Below, piece after piece: positions 43,799 through 54,409 of a stretch of 64,000 nt of DNA. Position 1 is the first letter of the stretch. Every line of letters begins with the position of its first letter. Below the pieces are notes generated by a model, which was given only the letters and a program-made list of their open reading frames with translations, was not told where the DNA came from and made no database searches. Made by a program: the position numbers and the translations under genes. Location: NCBI RefSeq assembly GCF_003711515.1, contig NW_021167089.1, positions 1,279,799 through 1,343,798 on the forward strand, given 5' to 3'. This stretch comes from Sodiomyces alkalinus F11. Taxonomy: Eukaryota; Ascomycota; Sordariomycetes; Glomerellales; Plectosphaerellaceae.

Positions 43799-44421
43799 GT
43801 GGATTCCCTGAGGAAGGCTGTGATTATTGGTACGACAGTTTCAGCCTCTCTTACCCCCTTCACCCGGGGCGCAAAAGGCGCCGAAGAGGAAGTTGTTCCC
43901 GCTGCAAACAAGTACGAGGATATGCCCAAGGTAGGTCAAGTCCTTGAGTTCTGCGTAGGCGAACTACGCCTAAGGAGTGCTGATGCCGCCAGGGTCTCAC
44001 CACTGACCAGCTCGACAACAGGACGACGACCGCTATGACGTCCAACGACGCCGTCAGCTCAAAGGCTGAAGAAGCGCAAGCGTTCTAGAGAAAAGTTCGC
44101 GAGTCTCTTCATATTTCCTATGAGGAGCTAGAAGAGTGCGAAAATGACAAAGAGGCGGAACGCGCGAGAATTAATGCCCAGACTGAGAGGACGACCACCC
44201 GCCAGGCATTACGTGAAGCCCGGTTCTCCAACCACAAGAGTACCAGGGGACACAATGTCTTTTTCCCTGCTATATCCGAGGAGATAATGGAATGGCGGAA
44301 CCAGCGAATTGCCATGATTTGGCCCGTCGATTAGGTTCAGACCGAGGCTGAATTCGAACGTATGTATGCTGCGCGCAACAGGGCTGCATCTAGCTGCGCA
44401 GTCCTGCCTCGAAAGAGTTAA
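43799..44421 (+). pseudogene. decayed two-exon gene with two in-frame TAG codons
   Basis: A coding-like frame begins near 43799 (GTG, no ATG), can be spliced from 43930 (AAG|GTAGGT) to 44011, and continues to TAA 44419-44421. It is interrupted by TAG at 44086 and TAG at 44332. The frame stays open for 81 codons between the two stops and 28 after the second. The encoded stretches are charged and helix-like (SYEELEECENDKEAERARIN, EEIMEWRNQRIAMIWPVD). Both stops would be glutamine (CAG) if a CpA to TpA change were reversed, the change typical of RIP. The family is not recognised. Alternatively it is a chance open frame, or the start and exon boundary are elsewhere. Confidence 0.42.
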
Positions 44422-44832
44422 ATGGTCATCGGGTAAAGGTTGGTGGATTATTCTTAGGCTCGGTGGCAGTATTACAAGAGGCTAGGTATTGAATTAGGAG
44501 TCTAGTGAACCAAAGCATACTGTGAATCATGATCGCTTCCATTTTGACCACCATCCCAAATACATCCCCCGGAACATCGCTTATAGAGAAGTAAGACGAG
44601 GAGGGGAAGAAAAAGTACAGAAAAAAAAAAAAAGACAAGAGAGAGAAAGGAAATGGATTCCATTCCAGTTCAACGCCCGACCATGCATGCCAATCCTCTA
44701 GCCCTTCCCGCACCAAACCTCAAATCGTCATCCTTCGGACCTGGACAACGATGGGCCCGACTCCGCATGCGGGTTCACCCGTCATACGTAAATACAGAGA
44801 GTAAAGGCAGCCCTCTACATGAACCGGTCCAA

Positions 44833-47800
44833 CTAATCTTCCACTGCGCTCTCGTCCGGGGCAGCACCCCCATCTGGCCGCGTCTCGGCAGCCTTCACAC
44901 TGGGCGACAGCACCTGAACATTGCCGCGGGCCTTCTCCTGGCTCTCGACGAAACGCTCCCAATATTCCGGGTCCAGCACGCGGAGTGCTTCGCGGATCTG
45001 CTCGCGGTCCTCGCGGAACAGCCGCACCACGCCCTTCTCGCGCATCTTCCGGCTGAGGTCCGGGTCCTGCAGTTCCTCCACCATCTCCTGCATGGCCGCG
45101 ACGTGGTTCGGTTCCACCAGCGTCTCGTCCAGCCCGTTGAGCAGGTCGAAGTACTCCGGCTTGATGATGCCCGAACGGAACATGTGGCCCGTGCGGAGCA
45201 TGCGGCCTTCTTCCTCGGCGAGCGCCCGCGACGAAAGCGACATGGCCGAGTTGGTCCGCGAGAGGCTCGGCCGCACCTCGAGGTCGAAGTCGTCTTCGGC
45301 GTCCGAGGGGATCGCGACCTGTTCGGGTTCGACTTCCGCCGGCAGAGATGGTGTTGCATCCGCGAGCAAACCGGCCCCTCCGCCCACCCGCGTGTCAGGG
45401 AACTCGTCCTCGAACCGCTTGATGATGTTGGCCAGTGTCGTATCGAGGAAGAGAAGCTTGCGGAGGTTTTCCTCGTCGCTGGCGTGGGCCTTCGCCCGGG
45501 CCACAGCCGGCTGCAGACGGATCCTGATCTTACGTGCCGCAGCGAGCAGGTGCTTCGACATATCCTTGGCCTTTGCAGATGGGAGTTTGGGTCCTATCAT
45601 GGTCGGTGTTTCCACGCCTTCCTCCTTACCTCCATCCTCGGCCTCTTTCGTGAACTCGACCGACTGCCGGCGTGAGTCGTCGCCTCTGTTTTCCAAGCAG
45701 CAAGTCAGGGCCTTTACCAGGCCCGTGCCGCCAATCACGTAGTCATCATCTGGCGCAGACTCGTGGTCGGATGGACATTCGTCCTGGTTGAGCACGTCAT
45801 GACCGACCAGGTGGACGAGGACGTCTGGGTAAGGAGGCTCCTGGCCCTCAGGGACAGCGTGACCATCTGCCAAACCTTGCACGGCGGAGCTGATTTCCGC
45901 GATGGGGATGCGCTGCATATTGCGCAGACAGTATGCCACGACCTGCTTTGCCATAGCCTTGACCACCTCGCCCGACCTTTCGCTCGGCACGTCGATATCG
46001 ACACATATAATCGAAGGAGACACCCGCGTCGCCGCCAGGAGAGAAGCGTACAGGGCGCAAGCTTCCTCGCGCGACTCTTCTGTGGTGGCGTCGGCCAGCT
46101 TGACCAACTTGGGGTTCTCCAGGAAGCTGATATGAGCCAGCCCATGCACTTCCGGAAGAATCTCGGCGAGAGCAATGGCCTGCTCTGAAGTCATGGAGAC
46201 GTCTGCTAAATGAATGCGCTTCAGATTTTGCAGCTTGGGGAGATACCTACCGTCGAAGATGTCAGTTAGAACAATGCGCGAAGAAATTGGATGAAAGGGC
46301 GGGGAGAAAGGGGGATCCGAAAGGGGACCAGTCCCTGTGGTAGTACATACTTCCGCAGGAGGCCGACAGCACTGGGCTCAGAACTACACAGTTCCTGGTT
46401 GTGCGAGAGGTCGATGAACCGTAGGTTTTTCAACGGAAGAAGCTTGGGGAATATCTTGCATAATGAGCCTGGGCGCAGGTTACACTCCGCCAAGCTGAGA
46501 CCCCAGAGCGGAGAATTGTCCGAGATGGATTGGGCGAGCACTTCAATACTTTCGCGAAGATCATTCCCGCCAAGATCAAGACCCTCGCAGTGGCCGCTCG
46601 AGATAAACCTGGCCACGTGCTCCAATCCAATGTTGTCGATGTTGTTGTGGGGGAGACCGAGGCGGCGTATGCCGCATTCGATGATGCCGTCGATGAGAGT
46701 ACCGAGATCGCTCGATGAGGGGTTAATGCCGCCAATGTTGAGGAGTTCAAGAGTCGGTCCACCCAGGCGCTGGGCGAACGCCTTCGAGACTAGACCCGCT
46801 AATGTGATATGTTCTCGGCTCCCGTTGTTGTCGTTGCTGCTTCTGGCAGTGGTGGTGGCGCCGATGCTGGTGCCGGTGGTGTTAATCTGAGAGCGTTGTC
46901 CTTGTCCGTTTTGGGTCGCAAGTGCTACCGACCTGGGAAACGGAACCATGGAAAGATCGAGATATTTAAGGCTCCGGCAGAGATATATGAACAAGCAGAT
47001 ATGTTTCCAGCCTTCGACTCCAAACTTATTTTCTTTCAGGACCAGACGTTCCACGAAGCCGCCTTGCTGGGCAAGACCGTCGGGATGGGTAGCAAGCCTC
47101 CGTCTCCTGGTTTCCGGCAGTTTGGCTGCTAGAAGTCCAGCCAGTATCACTCGCAGTCCTTCGTCTGAGAGTCCACAGTTCTCGAGAATGACTTCCTTGA
47201 CTGGAACGACTGCCAGGTAGTCTCCCAGCGTTATTAGGTCAGGTAGCTGAAGCCAATAGCCGGTTAGGTCAAGCTTGTCTACTACGCCTGGGCGAGTGGA
47301 GCTGTTGGCCGGGTCGCTGAGTTGCTCCGCGATCTTTTTCAAGATGGGCGTCTCACGCAGTTGACAGCATCGGCGGTATATCCTGACGGGGTTTGTCGTA
47401 GGCGCAGATGTTGTCTTCCGGCCACCGTTGCCCGTCGTCCCGGATTGTGATGTCTCCGCCGAGGAATCGCTATCGTCGAAACGAATCTCCATGGGAATGG
47501 TGCCATTGGCCTCGGCTTGTTTCCGCTTCTTTTCCTTCCTGGCCTTTCGTTCCTCCTCGCTCTTCTTTTTCTTCTCCTTTTTCTTGGCCTCCCTCTCCTT
47601 GTCGGCCATGCCGGTTGCTCCTGCGCTTGTTGGTGGCGTAGTAGGTGGTGGCGTAGTGGGAGTTGAGCCCGGCTTCGCGGGCCCTCCCTTTGCCGCCTTA
47701 TCATCCTTGATCTCTTTAGAGCCTGAGGATTCGTTAGGGCCTGGGGGTTCCTTGGGTATCTCCGTTCCCTCCTTCTCGGGCTCTTTCGGGAGAGGCTCTC

Positions 47801-48797
47801 CGGTGGCCTTGACGACGCCCTCGTGCTCCTTCTGGATTTCCAAGCTCTTGGGATGTTTAAGAGCCTCCCCCTCCCCCTTCTCGGTCATCTTACGCTTCTG
47901 GGTCTTGTCCGACAATGCTGGCTTCGCAGAAGACGGGTCGGGGTCGGCATATTTCGGCTGGGGTGCGATCTCGACATCGACGCTGAAGGCGACCCTGCGA
48001 AGGTTGGGTTGTCGGAGCTGAGGAAGAGGGCAGCGTTCACGGTTCCGGTCGACGTTCAAAACTCTCCGCTCAACCAGACCGTGGTTGTACTTCTGTCCCG
48101 GCGTTAGGCCCCCCGTAGAGGACAACCTACGGAAAACTCCGAGGAAGCTAGCCTGGCCGCGGCCAGGGGGCGCAGGTGTATAGGGCTGGTCCCCCTCCGG
48201 TTTGTTTGCATGTTGCAAGACAGCGTGCCGAGGCGGGGAATAGCGAGGGGGAGGTGCTGGTGGGAACTCTTTCTCTTTCGGCGAGGCGCTCTGGGGCTGG
48301 TTTGTCGCCTGGTCGCCATTAATATGATGTTGCGTGGGAGAGGAGGAGAATTTGGACGAAAGGCTGGAGAACCACGAATTGCGGCGGCTGGGAGATGTGC
48401 CGTTCGCTCCCGGGCTCTTGTCGCCAGAGTCAGATCGTTTCAAGGGGGGCCGTGGCGTGGGTATGGGTCTGGATGCCGTGTTCGTGTTCTCGCTACCGCC
48501 GCCATTTGATTGAGGCTTTGCGCCGTTGCCGTTCGCGGCCGGTATTGGAGATGACGAGCGAGGAGTCTCCTGGGAAGGGGGAGAAACAGGTGTGGGTTTT
48601 CGAGTCGTAGCAATCTTGGAGCCCTTATCTGCAGGACAGAACGCTTGGTTAGTGGCGGTCATGGGACAGACAAGACGGCAGCTATGCTGCTATCGCCCGG
48701 CATCATGTGAAGACTAGGACGCAAGTCGAGAGAAAGAAATACCTCTGGCAGAACCGTGGGTCATCCAGCTCACGTCAACTCCATGAACTTGCTCCAT
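44833..48797 (-). CDS. leucine-rich-repeat protein, fungal Mhp1-like
   Basis: Large protein of 1248 aa from exons 48797-48743, 48628-46351 and 46246-44833. Exon 1 encodes MEQVHGVDVSWMTHGSAR. The first 370 residues are disordered and Ser/Pro-rich, with a conserved-looking patch (RRVAFSVDVEIAPQPKY) and a Lys/Glu-rich stretch. The middle has RNI-type leucine-rich repeats (VDKLDLTGYWLQLPDL, VILENCGLSDEGLRVILAGL, RFIDLSHNQEL, KRIHLADVSM). The C-terminal part is charged, with HMFRSGIIKPEYFDLLNGLD. Filamentous-fungal proteins of this layout are commonly named cell wall biogenesis protein Mhp1 after yeast MHP1. The name is taken from resemblance and the function is inferred. The in-phase AA|G join at 46351/46246 keeps the repeat register. 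Confidence 0.82.
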
Positions 48798-51146
48798 ATT
48801 GTGTTGTCGCAAATGTCGAAGACCGAGAGAGTGGCATCAAGACGATGTGATGTGTATGGAATGAGTTGAGACCGGAGGCGGAAGGGCCCGGTGAGTTGTG
48901 AGAGCCGAATCTGGGTCGAAGAGAGGATATGATGGGCTGGGTGATATGGACTCGCTCTATGTTGAAAGCCGCTGTAGAAGAAGACGGGATAAATTCATAT
49001 GAAGGAACTGGAGTGTGCTTGCCCGGGGACGGACCCGGCTTGAAGGGGAGAAGTTTAGGTATATCGAAGACGGGAGTGGTGCGGAGCTGATGTGCTCGAC
49101 ATGTACCAAGGTATCTATGTACTCCGTAATCCGCAACCCCGAATTTCGCGAGGGTACAAAGAAATACTTTTGTAGTGTACTAACATTAACTTGTACTCCG
49201 TGCGGAGGACAAAGTAAAAGACAGGCTGCCCGCCCAATGAAGTAAGGTAAGCTAATAAAAGTGCTACAGATGCACACTTACTCAGACAAAGTACCGAATC
49301 ATTCACAATTCAACTCTTATCGTAAGGTAGGTAAGGTAGTGTAGAGCAATAAGCGATTCTAATGGGTTCCGGAGGCAATTCAGAGCCCCACTTTTGCTTC
49401 TCTTGGTGGGGGATCTACCTGGGTACCACCCTACACTAGACAAAATTCAGAATTCGGACAGGGAGCGGGGTAATTAATTACGAAAGGCATTGACTGTCGT
49501 TGGATTCCGTGTCGATATGGTCCGTGGTCGACTACGTTGTACGTCTGAGGGATCCGTTTTCGTTCTTCAGGTAATAATTAACCCGCCGATGGGAAATAAT
49601 ACTGCGTAGGTCTAGTGCTCCAGATAATTAGTGTGTAAATAAATACGTAAAAATGATACCTCGTAATAGAAGTCTTTATAGAAGCGGTAGCCGAGCCTCC
49701 TGCCCTGGGGTCTTGTGGTGAGAGCCGCTCGTTCTGGTTCGCTGAGGACATCGCGTCAATGCCCATGGCTGGGTTGCAGGGCACAGCACTTCATCACAGC
49801 AAGGATTGTCGTCACTTGGTTGCGGCGTGTCGTTCTATTAAACTCCGTGCGATTTATGACTCTCTCGTTCCACGATGCCCGGAATTGGGTCGGAAGAAAG
49901 GTGCCCCATATACACACACCTCCATCGACTCACTGCCAGTACACTACACGAGGTACGTAACTTGCCTATTCGTACTCAGTAATTCCTTACTTCGCAACTT
50001 GATGTTAAATAATCGCCACCCTGAAACCCTGTGGCGCAGAGCTACTGAAGATCGTGTCAAATTAAGGTATCCGTTACCTAACGTACGAATCCACTACTTC
50101 TATCGCGAGGAAAAGGTTATTCATCCCACATCATCCAACACTCCTAAGATGAGTAATGCTTCTCAAGGTATCTAGGTAACCAGCACGGGGATGACTGTTT
50201 CCCCCAGCCCAGCATTCGCCGTCTCGTGACGACGTTCTTGGTTTTCCTTGACCCAGATCTGCATCGCGATTAGACAGGTACCAAATCTGGGGGACCAGGG
50301 CGCAGTGTCTCGTGGCATATCCGTGTTGTCGTTGGTCACTTGGAGGGCCGAGGGCTCCGCTTGGTACCGTGGGAAACCAAACGTCAGAGCTCCACCAAAC
50401 GGCTCCCGTCGTCGGAAAAGAGCCGTGGAGGAACAAATCATTGGGCCATTCTATACCAGAGAAAACGGTGCAGCAGTTCAAGGGTGGAAAGACTCAGAGA
50501 CTGACTAAATGGGTTACTCCTTGCTGCAGTATCAAGACCCGCGATCTCTAATAATTACGGATACTATGGGCAGCATACGTGATTTGTCCGACAGGTCATG
50601 CTGATCTACTACGGATAAGGACCCTTGAGCTGCACGAGGTAGGTAAGCAATGCGCCTTGAGCCCTCGGAATTATCTTCCCAAGTACGGATGCCCGCAGGA
50701 AACGGTTTCCGGAACAGCAATTAAAAGTACGATTAGACCATCTTCATCCGATGGGTGGCACGGATGCACAACTTTTAGTACGAAAGCACACGGATCCTGT
50801 CGGGGTTCTCGTTTCTGTTGTCAGAGACTGACCGACTGCCAGAGGGCGGGCTAATTAATCAGTGGGACAATCCTGAGCCAAGATGACAGAAAGTCTTGAT
50901 CTTTTGAAAGCAGCCAAAGGGGAATCATTCGCCATGTTGTTTACGACATCCTTTTTGACTATGAACCTGCCGGAATCCTCATAAAACTCCCGAGCCAGCC
51001 ATGTGTATCATGTAAAGACGTCATGTTTGACCCAAGTCTTGCTACAAGACCCGGACCCAAAAAGAAACAAGCTCCCATTTTGTATCGAGACCTCCGTTTC
51101 ATCATCCCAACCAGAAAAGGTGCTATTGTGCCGTTCCACCACGCGC
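48798..51146. other. intergenic, 2.3 kb, no supported gene
   Basis: Promoter of the LRR gene and 3' flank of RPL5. Scattered 60-138-codon frames have no recognisable content. One TACTCCGTA motif lies at 49120-49128, with TACCTAGG-type short repeats nearby. Confidence 0.5.
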
Positions 51147-52340
51147 TTAGTCCTCCTGCTCGCGGAGCGCGGCAATCCGGGTCTGCACGTTCGCCTTCCT
51201 CTCTTCGAGGGTGAGGCGGACCGGCCTGTGCTTCTTGGACTCGGCCTTCCATTCGTCCTTGCTCTTCTTGGGGGCATCGCTGACGTGCTTCTTCCAGGGA
51301 TCCTCGCGGATAGCGGCGTGCGCCTCGGAGTACAAGTCCTCAATACCGTCCGCCTCAATGTCGTCCTCAATGTACTTCTGGAACTGACTCTTGTAGCGCT
51401 CCTCGTCGTCGTCGGCCAGGAGCTCCATGTACTCGGCAACGTGGCCACCGAAGATGTAGCTCTTTAGGGTGTCAGCGTCGAGCTCCTTGGTCTCGATGTC
51501 GTAGCCGGGGAAACGCTTCTGGCTGTGGGGAATGAGGATGCCGCCGTCCGAAGCACCCTTCATGGCGCCGAAGACGCGGGCACCGGTGGAGGTGCGGGTC
51601 AGGCCGACATCGAGGAAGGCCTTGAAGGGACGGCGCTCGCCATCGTCGGTCTCAATAGCCTCGGTGAGGGTAAACTCGCCATCGGCCTCCTCAACGCCGG
51701 TGAAGTCCTTGTCCAAGCCGAGCTTGCTCAGCGTGCGGCGGGCGAGCAGCAGGCCGGTGGCATAAGCGGCGGCCCAGTTGGTCAGACCATGATTGATGCC
51801 GTAGGCGGGGAGCTCGTGAGAGTAAGCCGCGGCAAAGACCTTGTCGCCGGTAATTTCTGAGCTGACAATCTGGGTGATGATGTCGCGGTTGGTGAAGCGG
51901 ACGACGAGGCGGTACTTGGGGGTGTTGTACTTGTTCTTGGCCTGGGTGATCAGGCGCTTACGGGCATAGTAGTCGGTCTTGCCTTGGCGTCTGCGCTTGT
52001 ACTTCGTTTGGAAGCGGCTGCACGATTCTTCAGTTAGCAAAGACCCCTGGGAAAGAGGAGATACACAAGCCCCCTAAAAGCACAGGAACGAAAAGAGGAG
52101 GAATGGAGGAATCGTGCTACTCACCTGAAGTACGCGCTGTTCTTGACCACCTTGTGAAAGGGCTATAAAAACACGACGTCCTCGAGTCAGCAATTTGCGC
52201 TTCAGAGAGTGCCCTCAATCCGAAGCATCTTGCATTGACTCTCTCTCTCTCAAAAAAAAGAGACAGGCATTTCTGCCTCCTATGAGGGCATGGCCGGTGG
52301 TTGAACCAGTGGCGGTTGAATTCGTGGCTCAACTTACCAT
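51147..52340 (-). CDS. RPL5: 60S ribosomal protein L5 (uL18)
   Basis: Binds 5S rRNA and, with L11, forms the 5S RNP of the large subunit. Exons are 52340-52338 (the ATG alone), 52162-52125 and 52017-51147; the product is 303 aa. The N-terminus rebuilt across the introns, [17 protein letters not shown], is the conserved L5 start. Further landmarks are [72 protein letters not shown]-like [21 protein letters not shown] and [12 protein letters not shown] first exon of just the start codon is common in fungal ribosomal protein genes and often accompanies intron-dependent expression. It is divergent from the HAD hydrolase gene across 535 bp. Confidence 0.98.
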
Positions 52341-52875
52341 GGTGATGGTGTTGGCTGACGGGTGCTCAGCAAACTGGTCGGGATGGGTGGTGGTGGTTGA
52401 CGGGAGAAGAATTGAATGTTCAGATCCCAGCCCCTGCGAACTTGTCGTGATAATTTCTGTGGGGGAATTTCTTTGCCCTAGGGTGGGGCCCGAGGAAGCG
52501 CGATCTGTGGGCTTGAGCGCTGAAAGCTGCAGGGTGGTCGTTCAGACTTGGGTCGGCGACGAGCAAAAGTGCAATCGATCATAGGGGAAATCACGTGACC
52601 TTCTAATCCATAGCTTCTTTTCCCCCGCCACAACGCTTCGTTGCTTCAACGTATGAACAGACACACCCCCCCCCCCCCCCCCCCCCACGTAAGATACCCA
52701 CCAAAGCTTAGGCCGAGGTTCGCGGTAGTTGTTCACCGAGTTCCCGTCGTACTGAGACGGGCCATTGAAGACACATGTTTCTATACGAAGGATGTAGTAG
52801 CATTCGTCTCTGATGCAATCATTAACCGATCCAGATTCTTCCTTTATCGAGCATGTACTAGAAGCAGTAGACGAG
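52341..52875. other. divergent promoter, RPL5 / HAD hydrolase
   Basis: The 535-bp region between two divergent start codons. It contains a 21-nt C homopolymer. No other gene is seen. Confidence 0.65.
52666..52686. repeat. (C)21 homopolymer
   Basis: Twenty-one consecutive C between the RPL5 and HAD starts. It is prone to length error in sequencing, and its true length is uncertain. Confidence 0.95.
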
Positions 52876-53837
52876 ATGGCAGGCCCCAAGCAACCCAAGG
52901 TCCTCCTATTTGATATAGGGGGCGTGTGTGTAAGTCGCCCGGTCTGAACGGTACCCTCCGTTTCGAAGCAGATGAAGACCCGACGTGGGGATTATGAGCT
53001 TCATTCTCACTCGTGCTTTTTCTGATGTAGGTCGTCTCACCGTTCCAAGCCATTATCGACTATGAGCTCAGCCTCGGCATCCCACCGGGATGGGTCAATT
53101 ACTCTATTTCCAAGACGGCCCCGAACGGGTTCTGGCATCGCCTCGAGACCGGCAGCATCCCCCTGGATAATGCCTATTTCGTTGGTTTTAACCGCGACCT
53201 GCACGACCCGAATCGTTGGCGCGACTTCTACCTCGCCCAACAGGCCAAGGACCCGACTCTACCGCCCGAGGCACCGCCCATGCCGACCATCGACGGAGAG
53301 AAGCTGTTCCTTGACATGATGACAAACTCCATCCCCCAGGACCCCTGGATGTATCCTGCCCTGAAGCGCCTCAAGGAGAGCGGCCGTTACATGCTCGCGG
53401 CCCTGAGTAACACCGTTATCTTCCCACCTGGTCACCCGCTGTGGAAGGAGGATCCCCTGGATGACCCAGTCCGCAGCCTGTTCGAAGTCTTCGTCTCTTC
53501 TGCCCACGTCGGCCTCCGTAAGCCGGATCCGCGCATCTACGAACTCGCACTGCGTACGGTCAACGAATACGCCGCCAAACACGCGGGGTCACCAAGGGGC
53601 AAGGCTCTGGGTTGGGATCAGGGTCTCCAAGCGAGCGACGTCGTCTTCCTGGACGACATTGGCGAGAACCTCAAAGCTGGCCGTAAGCAGGGTTTCCACA
53701 CGATCAAGGTGCACCTTGGGAGGACTTACGAGGCTGTTGAGGAGCTCGAGAAGATCACAGGCCTAGAGTTGGCGGGGGACCACCCCAAAGTTCCCGTAAA
53801 GCCCAATTTGGGGAGGTTGAAGAAGAGCAAGCTATAA
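52876..53837 (+). CDS. HAD-superfamily hydrolase
   Basis: Haloacid-dehalogenase-fold phosphatase/hydrolase related to the N-terminal domain of soluble epoxide hydrolase and ACAD10; the substrate is unknown. Exons 52876-52929 and 53031-53837 give 286 aa. Motif I is LLFDIGGVC, with the nucleophilic Asp; only one Asp is present where phosphatases have DxD. Motif II is LAALSNT, motif III the lysine in GLRKPDPRIYELAL, and motif IV VVFLDDIGENLKAGR. A helical cap lies between motifs I and II (about residues 30-120). The loss of the second motif I Asp is usual in this subgroup and in dehalogenase-type members. It ends in a basic LKKSKL tail. Confidence 0.9.
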
Positions 53838-54409
53838 TTGCGGCATACAATGTTTTCCTTGCGCGTTTGGTTGGTAGACATGCGGCCATCAACGTTATTC
53901 GAATACATTTACGTTATCACAGCTCGTCCGCTGCAATACAGGAGCTTTTGGTTAGTTTAGTTTAGACCAGCAGGAGAGGGATAGGAGGACCATATGAAGC
54001 GATTGAAATAAGAAGTAAAAGAAGAGAATATCTTTAGTCCGTCTGCACCACTGTGTCATTCCAACTATAATTCAATTGTTATCTTGACCTTTTGGAATAC
54101 TGCCCGGCTAAATCATGGCCACAAACAATTACGCCAATATCTGCTAAACAGTAAGCTCGTCAGTCCTGACCAAAGTCTCAGAAGGCGTAATAACAGCTCC
54201 GCTACCACCACCACCACCACCACCACTTTAACCACTTTGTTATCGTAGTTGTCGTCACTGATATTCTCATCGTTATCGTTATTATCGTCGCCATCGTTGT
54301 TTGTTTTGTTATCGTCGTCGTCGTCGTCGTTGTTGCTGATGATGATGTTTCGAGGCGAACGAACAGACTACACTTGAACCTTTAACAGGCCGGATCGTGA
54401 TAAAGTCCC
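53838..54409. other. intergenic between convergent genes, simple repeats
   Basis: 3' flanks of the HAD gene and the Boi gene. It contains (ACC)n at 54204-54226 and (TCG)n at about 54311-54330, followed by TTGTTG and GATGAT units. Confidence 0.7.

Noticed and set aside
52641..52913. Frame with a proline run over the C homopolymer
   Set aside because: An artefact of the (C)21 tract. The HAD gene starts at 52876 in its own spliced frame.
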